This document shows, piece after piece, positions 58,779 through 64,000 of a stretch of 64,000 bases of DNA. Source of the stretch: Gammaproteobacteria bacterium. GTDB taxonomy: Bacteria; Pseudomonadota; Gammaproteobacteria; Enterobacterales; Kangiellaceae. The stretch is from positions 1-64,000 of the forward strand of contig JABXHY010000035.1 in assembly GCA_013373375.1 (NCBI GenBank), given 5' to 3'. Position 1 is the first letter of the stretch, and each line of letters opens with the position of its first letter. A model generated the notes under the pieces. It made no database searches and had not been told where the DNA came from. It was given only the letters and a program-made list of their open reading frames with translations. A program made the position numbers and the translations under genes.

Positions 58779-60671
58779 CTACTCATCCTTACGTTTTACT
58801 TGGGTTGCCGTCCACCTACGTAAAACACCCTCCGTGATTTCGAGTGGTTTGGTGGAGTGAGAAAGTACAATCACATTAAATTTTTTCCAGTTGAATGGCT
58901 CACCAAAGTCTCGCTGGGCATTTTCAAGTAGCTGCATTAAATTAAAAAATCTCAAAGCTTCTTGCGACATCACACCTGGATTATTAACAGATTGCAAAAT
59001 AAGCATTTCTAATTCACTTTTATTAAACGGTGTATTTTGTTGTAAAATTCTAATTAAACTTTCTTTAGACCATTCTTTGTGATGCAAGCTTACGTCAACA
59101 AATAACCTTGTCGCCATCCATAACTCTTCAACACTGGCGCCTATTCTGTTTTTATCTGAAATAAATGGTTTGCTGAGCAACAACTCTCTACTGTACTTGC
59201 GCCATGCAAGTTCATTACTTTTGAGGTTCAAATGTACTTTATAAACAGGCTCTTCAGAGTTCTCGTTTCTGAAGGATTGATAAAAGTGCTGACCCGGAGC
59301 TCCAAATTCGACTAATTTCATTGGCATAAAATAAGGATTGCTCGTTAACGGATGTAATTTATTGACCACAACTCGAGCTGGCTTAAGCTCTTTAATGCCA
59401 ACTTCAATGTAAGCAAAAGGTAGTGATTGCTGGCTTTCGATCAGAGAAACCTGATAGGTATGTGTAGGAAAATAGTCAAATAACTCAGTACTCGCTCTGT
59501 TTATTTGCTTAACGACTGCATCCAACCGTTCACTATTATTTGTTTGAGCGTCGAATTGAGATTGATGTAATTCTTGCCAAAACCTTTTTGCATCAACTTT
59601 TGATATATCCATCTGTAAATCATTAGATATATCAGGCTTAGATTTATCAATCGCTGATACGTTGTTACTTTCCTCAGACTGACTTTCCAATTCATCTTTT
59701 AATAGAAGAGTCTTAAGCTTTGAGTAACTTGACTGTAATTTTTGATAGGCAAGTATTTGAATATTTTCCGTTGACTGCTCGCTTAGTGTTTCTGTCATTA
59801 ATTGTGAAAAATACAGAGACTCTCCAAATGGAACTTGATAAATACTCATGACATCTTTTGTCTTTGGCAGATAGTCACCTTCTAGAAAATCAATCAACTT
59901 CTGGGTAGCAGGAATAACTTTTGCTCGGATGACCTTTGAATATTGTAAAATTAAATACTGTTTCTGGTTTGCCAGAAAAAATGACGGCATCTCAGTAATC
60001 GGCTTGTAGAACAAGCTATTTTCATACTCTTCAACTTGTAATTGATTTAACTGCTTTATTTTTTCCTCTGTTAGCAGTCTCGACATTACAAAGCCATTTT
60101 CTACACCATACTTTAAATTTAAAATAACGTTATCTATAAAGTCTGGGTAAGTCTTAATTGTCTCCAACCATTGCTCGTAAGCCGAAATCGAATCGAACGG
60201 TATGGTAACTGAATCGTTAAATACACTGACTGATTGGCCACTTGCAAGCTGAAAAACTGTCACAACATCATTGCGATAAGGACCCAACGGAAATAAATAA
60301 TGAGGAAATTTAGCTTGCTCCGATAATTGGTGTGCGCGCAATTTAAGTTCAAGCAAATTTACTTGTGCTGAACTGTCCTTAGTTAATAGCTTTTTAGCTT
60401 TATTTGCAAACGATTCAAATTTATCTTGAGTGTTTTGATAAGCTTGGTCAGAGTAATTATAGAAACTTGTAATAGGCTGACCAATAGCATTACTTTCAAT
60501 TCGTACGCTATTGTTCAAAGCAGGAAGAAAGGGACTAGACAGAATAACACTTTCAAATTCTCGCTCAAGTTTCTCAACTCTTTGTGATGATGACTCCGCA
60601 GCTATTAGATGCATTGATAATAAAAGCGATACAAAAATGAGAGTTGATTTAAAAGCACTGTTTCTATTCAT
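58779..60671 (-). CDS. Exported DUF885-family protein lacking the metal-binding motif
   Basis: The 630-residue protein has a signal peptide ending near LIAAES. Its order of segments follows DUF885: YPDFIDNVILNLKYGVENGFV (about 175-195), DYLPKTKDVMSIYQVPFGESLYF (266-288), and WMATRLFVDVSLHHKEWSKE (518-537). DUF885 proteins are probable metallo-peptidases with an HExxPGH motif. Here the aligned site reads EFGAPGQH (455-462), so His and Glu of HE and the first His of GHH are gone. It is probably a pseudoenzyme or has a new role. It sits downstream of mazG. Confidence 0.75.
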   Translation of the reverse strand: MNRNSAFKSTLIFVSLLLSMHLIAAESSSQRVEKLEREFESVILSSPFLPALNNSVRIESNAIGQPITSFYNYSDQAYQNTQDKFESFANKAKKLLTKDSSAQVNLLELKLRAHQLSEQAKFPHYLFPLGPYRNDVVTVFQLASGQSVSVFNDSVTIPFDSISAYEQWLETIKTYPDFIDNVILNLKYGVENGFVMSRLLTEEKIKQLNQLQVEEYENSLFYKPITEMPSFFLANQKQYLILQYSKVIRAKVIPATQKLIDFLEGDYLPKTKDVMSIYQVPFGESLYFSQLMTETLSEQSTENIQILAYQKLQSSYSKLKTLLLKDELESQSEESNNVSAIDKSKPDISNDLQMDISKVDAKRFWQELHQSQFDAQTNNSERLDAVVKQINRASTELFDYFPTHTYQVSLIESQQSLPFAYIEVGIKELKPARVVVNKLHPLTSNPYFMPMKLVEFGAPGQHFYQSFRNENSEEPVYKVHLNLKSNELAWRKYSRELLLSKPFISDKNRIGASVEELWMATRLFVDVSLHHKEWSKESLIRILQQNTPFNKSELEMLILQSVNNPGVMSQEALRFFNLMQLLENAQRDFGEPFNWKKFNVIVLSHSTKPLEITEGVLRRWTATQVKRKDE

Positions 60672-60781
60672 ACGAAGTAATTAACCTTTTCTCTTATTAA
60701 TAATGAGAGTTTATGGATGAACTACCAAACTCGTAAATTATAAAGTCATAGCCTATCACTTTAATATCAAGGTATTTTCAA

Positions 60782-61588
60782 TTAAACCTCTGACTTTGCA
60801 CGCTGCCACAATAACTCAAGTTCTTCAATTGATAGATTTGCAAAGTCTTGATTTTTGTTTTTTACTAATGTTTCTACCACTCTAAACCGACTGTCAAATT
60901 TCTTCGTTGCTCGGCGCAACGCAGTTTCAGAATCAACGCCTAAATGTCGAGATAAATTTATAATTGAAAATAGAACATCTCCAAGCTCATCTTCAACTTG
61001 CTCATTACTGCCTTTTGCACTCTGTTGCTCAGCTACAGCATCCCTTAACTCTTCAACTTCTTCGTATAGCTTGTCCCAAACCCCTGAGTCATCAGGCCAG
61101 TCGAATCCCAATTTTGCTGCTCGCTTTTGTATTTTTTGAGCTCGAGCTAATGCTGGCAATGTAGCAGGCACATCATCCAGAATACTAGCAGATTGACTTT
61201 TTTCTTGTCTTTCACGATGCTTTTCTTTTTCCCAAGCTTGGTGCAATTCTTGTTCAGAGGTGAATTCTTTTTCACCAAATACATGGGGGTGTCGCCGCTC
61301 TAACTTATCGGCAATCGCGTTAACAATATCATCAAATTCGAAACGAGAGTCTTCTTTGGCCAGTTGAGCATAAAATACTACCTGGAACAACAAATCACCT
61401 AACTCAGACTTTAAATCGTGATAATCTTCTCGCTCAATAGCATCAGCGACCTCGTAAGTCTCTTCTATAGTATAAGGCACAATTGTTTTGTAGGTTTGCT
61501 TGAGATCCCAGGGACAGCCTGAATCAGGATCTCTTAACTGTGACATGATCGATAATAGTCTTTCGATCGAGCCTTTTGACATTTCCAT
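60782..61588 (-). CDS. mazG: Nucleoside triphosphate pyrophosphohydrolase MazG
   Basis: MazG hydrolyses NTPs and dNTPs to monophosphates and pyrophosphate, limits misincorporation and affects ppGpp levels. The 268-residue protein has two MazG helical domains, with EETYEVADAI and ELGDLLFQVVFYAQ in the first, and EEVEELRDAV and DELGDVLFSIINLSRHLG in the second. MSKG two codons inside is an alternative start. It lies 38 bp after relA, the conserved relA-mazG order. Confidence 0.97.
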   Translation of the reverse strand: MEMSKGSIERLLSIMSQLRDPDSGCPWDLKQTYKTIVPYTIEETYEVADAIEREDYHDLKSELGDLLFQVVFYAQLAKEDSRFEFDDIVNAIADKLERRHPHVFGEKEFTSEQELHQAWEKEKHRERQEKSQSASILDDVPATLPALARAQKIQKRAAKLGFDWPDDSGVWDKLYEEVEELRDAVAEQQSAKGSNEQVEDELGDVLFSIINLSRHLGVDSETALRRATKKFDSRFRVVETLVKNKNQDFANLSIEELELLWQRAKSEV

Positions 61589-61626
61589 TCCTTAATCCAT
61601 GTTTTAGTTCTGTTTAAACTAAAGTT

Positions 61627-63828
61627 TTAACGTTTACGTTTTACTTCAGTCACATTTGGCACCTGAGAAAGTTGCGCTAGCACTCTTGAAAGCTTATCCG
61701 TATTTTCCACATACATTCGAATATTTATCACGACACCTTGAGATTTTGTATTAGTTGACGTATTCATACTCTCAATACTAGCTTTCGCATTGGCAAACAC
61801 TGTGGTGATATCTTTCAATAAACCTTTTCGATCGTAAGCTTCAATTCCAATATCAACTTGGTAATCATCGTTTTGCTGATCACCCCATGATACTTTTATT
61901 AGCCTTTCTGGTGTCGTTTCAATTGCCTTTAAAATATATTGGCAATCTTTTCTATGAACAACTACGCCACGGCCTTGCGTTATATAACCTTGTATTGAGT
62001 CACCAGGAACAGGTTTACAGCAACCTGCAATCTTTGTTAACAAACTTCCCACACCTTCAATTTGAATATCTGATCCATCAGACTTTCGTTTCGAGTGTGG
62101 TTTAAACACAGATTTTTTCTTCGGCTCTACAGCACCTAACTGAGCTCTGGCACTATTAATAACCTGAGTCATTCCTATATCGCCAGCTCCAATAGCGGCA
62201 TACAACTCTTCAACCTGATGGAAGTTAAATTTTTGTGCGAGAGCTTTTAAGTCAACATCGTCCAAACTGTGTTGATGTAAATCTTTATCCAGTATGGTTC
62301 TTCCGGCAGCAGAATTTTTGTCTTTATCCTGATGCCTAAACCACTGATGAATTTTAGAACGAGCACGAGAAGATTTGATATAGCCGTTGTGAGGATTCAA
62401 CCAGTCGCGGCTGGGATGACCATTTTTTGTGGTCAGTATTTCAACTTGCTGTCCTGTTTTTAACCGATAAGTTAAAGGTACAATTCGTCCAGCAATTTTT
62501 GCCCCTCGACAATTATGTCCAACATCGGTATGGACGTGATAAGCAAAATCAATCGGCGTTGAGCCAATTGGTAAATCTATAACTTTTCCTTGAGGTGTAA
62601 ATACATAAATTCGATCTTCAACAACAGTACTTCGAAACTCATCGACCATTGCGTTTGAGTCTGCAACTTCGTCTTGCCATTCCAAGAGTTGTCGTAACCA
62701 TGCAATCTTTGCTTCAAAACCCGCTTGCTGCGCTTTTGCACCTTCTTTATAGCGCCAATGGGCTGCAACACCCAACTCAGACTCTTGATGCATTGCTTTA
62801 GTTCGAATTTGAATTTCTAAAGTTTTCCCCTCGGGTCCGACTACTGCGGTGTGTAATGATCGATAACCATTTTCCTTCGGTGTCGCAATGTAATCATCAA
62901 ACTCTTTTGGAATGTGTTTCCAAAGGCCATGAACAATGCCTAAAACTGCGTAGCAATGTGGAATTTCATCAACTAATACACGAACTGCACGAACATCATA
63001 AATTTCTTCAAAGCCGACATTCTTTCGCTTCATTTTACGCCAAATACTGTAAATATGTTTCGCGCGTCCCATAACTTCCGCGTGCTTAATGCCAAACTTA
63101 TCAATCTCAGCGTTGATCATATCCAGCACACGACTGACGTAGTCTTCTCGATCTAAACGTTTTTCATCCAGTTGTTTGGCAATTTTTTTATATTGCTCTG
63201 GTTCCAAGTATCGAAAAGAAAGGTCTTCCATTTCCCATTTTAATTGGCCAACGCCCAGTCGATTAGCCAATGGCGCATAGATATCTTTAATTTCTTTCGC
63301 GATTAAAGCCTTTTGTTCTGGCTTTGCTTTTTTAGCTAGTCGTAATACGGACAGACGTTCCGCTAGCTTGACTAAAACAATTCGAACATCATCGACCATT
63401 GCAAGAAGCATTTTACGAAAATTATCCAATTGCTGTGGGTCAAGGTGAGAGTCAGAAGTAGTCGACTGTAAGTTCTGTAAAGCGTCCATTTTACGAACAC
63501 CTTCGCATAACTTAGCGACATCTGAATTAAGTTTATTGCTTATGGTTTCGTTATCTAGCAACCCTAAATAAAAACAAGGATAAACCACAGCCGTTGCTAA
63601 GGTCGTTGCATCAACATGGAGTGGTGTAAGCGTATTGATAATATTATGACTTTCATTTAACAATTCATCATCATCAACAGAACTAATGACCTGATTGATT
63701 AAATCAATGCTGGCGATAACTAGATTTCGACGCTTCTGATTGTATTTCATTGGCAAACGATCTAGCCAATCTGTCGGCTCGCAATCGGCCGACAGATCGA
63801 CTGGAAAATATTCAGCAACTTTTACCAT
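61627..63828 (-). CDS. relA: GTP pyrophosphokinase RelA
   Basis: RelA makes (p)ppGpp on stalled ribosomes. The 733-residue protein has an N-terminal pseudo-hydrolase region without the HD metal motif, which separates it from SpoT, the synthetase domain (YDVRAVRVLVDEIPHCYAVLG and ATPKENGYRSLHTAV), TGS (VFTPQGKVIDLPIGSTPIDFAYHVHTDVG), a zinc-finger-like AGCCKPVPGD segment and a C-terminal ACT domain. It is followed by mazG and preceded 12 bp earlier by rlmD, as in E. coli. Confidence 0.98.
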   Translation of the reverse strand: MVKVAEYFPVDLSADCEPTDWLDRLPMKYNQKRRNLVIASIDLINQVISSVDDDELLNESHNIINTLTPLHVDATTLATAVVYPCFYLGLLDNETISNKLNSDVAKLCEGVRKMDALQNLQSTTSDSHLDPQQLDNFRKMLLAMVDDVRIVLVKLAERLSVLRLAKKAKPEQKALIAKEIKDIYAPLANRLGVGQLKWEMEDLSFRYLEPEQYKKIAKQLDEKRLDREDYVSRVLDMINAEIDKFGIKHAEVMGRAKHIYSIWRKMKRKNVGFEEIYDVRAVRVLVDEIPHCYAVLGIVHGLWKHIPKEFDDYIATPKENGYRSLHTAVVGPEGKTLEIQIRTKAMHQESELGVAAHWRYKEGAKAQQAGFEAKIAWLRQLLEWQDEVADSNAMVDEFRSTVVEDRIYVFTPQGKVIDLPIGSTPIDFAYHVHTDVGHNCRGAKIAGRIVPLTYRLKTGQQVEILTTKNGHPSRDWLNPHNGYIKSSRARSKIHQWFRHQDKDKNSAAGRTILDKDLHQHSLDDVDLKALAQKFNFHQVEELYAAIGAGDIGMTQVINSARAQLGAVEPKKKSVFKPHSKRKSDGSDIQIEGVGSLLTKIAGCCKPVPGDSIQGYITQGRGVVVHRKDCQYILKAIETTPERLIKVSWGDQQNDDYQVDIGIEAYDRKGLLKDITTVFANAKASIESMNTSTNTKSQGVVINIRMYVENTDKLSRVLAQLSQVPNVTEVKRKR

Positions 63829-63840
63829 ATCTCAATAAAT

Positions 63841-64000
63841 TTAATTGTTACGTTCAAAAACAGCAATTGATTCAACGTGTGCAGTATGAGGAAACATATC
63901 CATTACACCTGCTTTAACTAAACGATAGCCCTGCTCTTTCAAAACGCCAGCATCGCGAGCTAAAGTTGACGGATTACAAGAAACGTAGACCACGCGTGAA
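63841..64000 (-). CDS. rlmD: 23S rRNA (uracil-5-)-methyltransferase RlmD, C-terminal end
   Basis: The minus strand from the window end reads [18 protein letters not shown] and ends in FERNN-stop at 63841; this is the catalytic Cys motif (SCNP) and C-terminus of the RlmD/RumA family, which methylates U1939 of 23S rRNA. About 53 residues are present. It is too short and open-ended for the ORF track. Its place directly before relA is conserved. Confidence 0.93.
   Translation of the reverse strand, partial: SRVVYVSCNPSTLARDAGVLKEQGYRLVKAGVMDMFPHTAHVESIAVFERNN

Overview
The window is a gene-dense, AT-rich chromosomal segment from a gammaproteobacterium. Family-level evidence is the rlmD-relA-mazG block, the pyrG-kdsA-eno-ftsB-ispD-ispF-truD-surE-pcm-yqaA-nlpD-rpoS series, the mtaD-ubiG-mupP genes in the order familiar from Pseudomonas, and gyrA-serC-cmk-rpsA. 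The many secreted peptidases, low apparent G+C and the Pds sortase-associated genes fit a marine, protein-degrading heterotroph, perhaps near Kangiellaceae; that placement is inference. I see no insertion sequence, prophage, CRISPR array, tRNA or rRNA.

Layout. 1-5.4 kb (minus): rpsA (partial), cmk, serC, gyrA. 5.7-8.5 kb (plus): mtaD, ubiG, mupP (methylthioadenosine salvage, ubiquinone synthesis, peptidoglycan recycling). 8.5-13.7 kb: an aromatic/aspartate aminotransferase and the PdsS/PdsR two-component pair on minus, then divergent pdsO on plus behind a leader with mutually exclusive hairpins. 13.9-16.8 kb: an unrecognised protein, yciK and a diguanylate cyclase behind a possible sigma-54 promoter. 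17-27.6 kb: an RND/MMPL exporter, a small outer-membrane barrel, a large M14 carboxypeptidase, an MscS channel, KDO kinase overlapping an orphan type II secretion F protein, and an unusual three-part methyltransferase. 27.8-38.4 kb: an EF-hand-like orphan, a DUF2959 lipoprotein, purL, mltF, a PduO-type cobalamin adenosyltransferase, a small lipoprotein and a membrane GGDEF/degenerate-EAL protein.

38.4-50 kb (all minus): a Tag-like glycosylase, rpoS, nlpD, yqaA, pcm, surE, truD, ispF, ispD, ftsB, eno, kdsA, pyrG. 50.2-60.7 kb: an S9 oligopeptidase, an M16 metallopeptidase, a hybrid histidine kinase and a DUF885-like protein that has lost the metal-binding motif; these sit between pyrG and mazG, which are neighbours in many relatives. 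60.8-64 kb (minus): mazG, relA and the 3' end of rlmD.

Most genes are housekeeping. The parts most worth a second look are the Pds sensory/OmpA module with no sortase nearby, the attenuator-like pdsO leader, the methyltransferase with Trm112-like and PqqD-like flanks, the DUF885 pseudoenzyme, the solo GspF-like protein coupled to kdkA, and several short perfect tandem duplications in intergenic leaders. I did not find a clearly new multi-gene defence or biosynthetic system.
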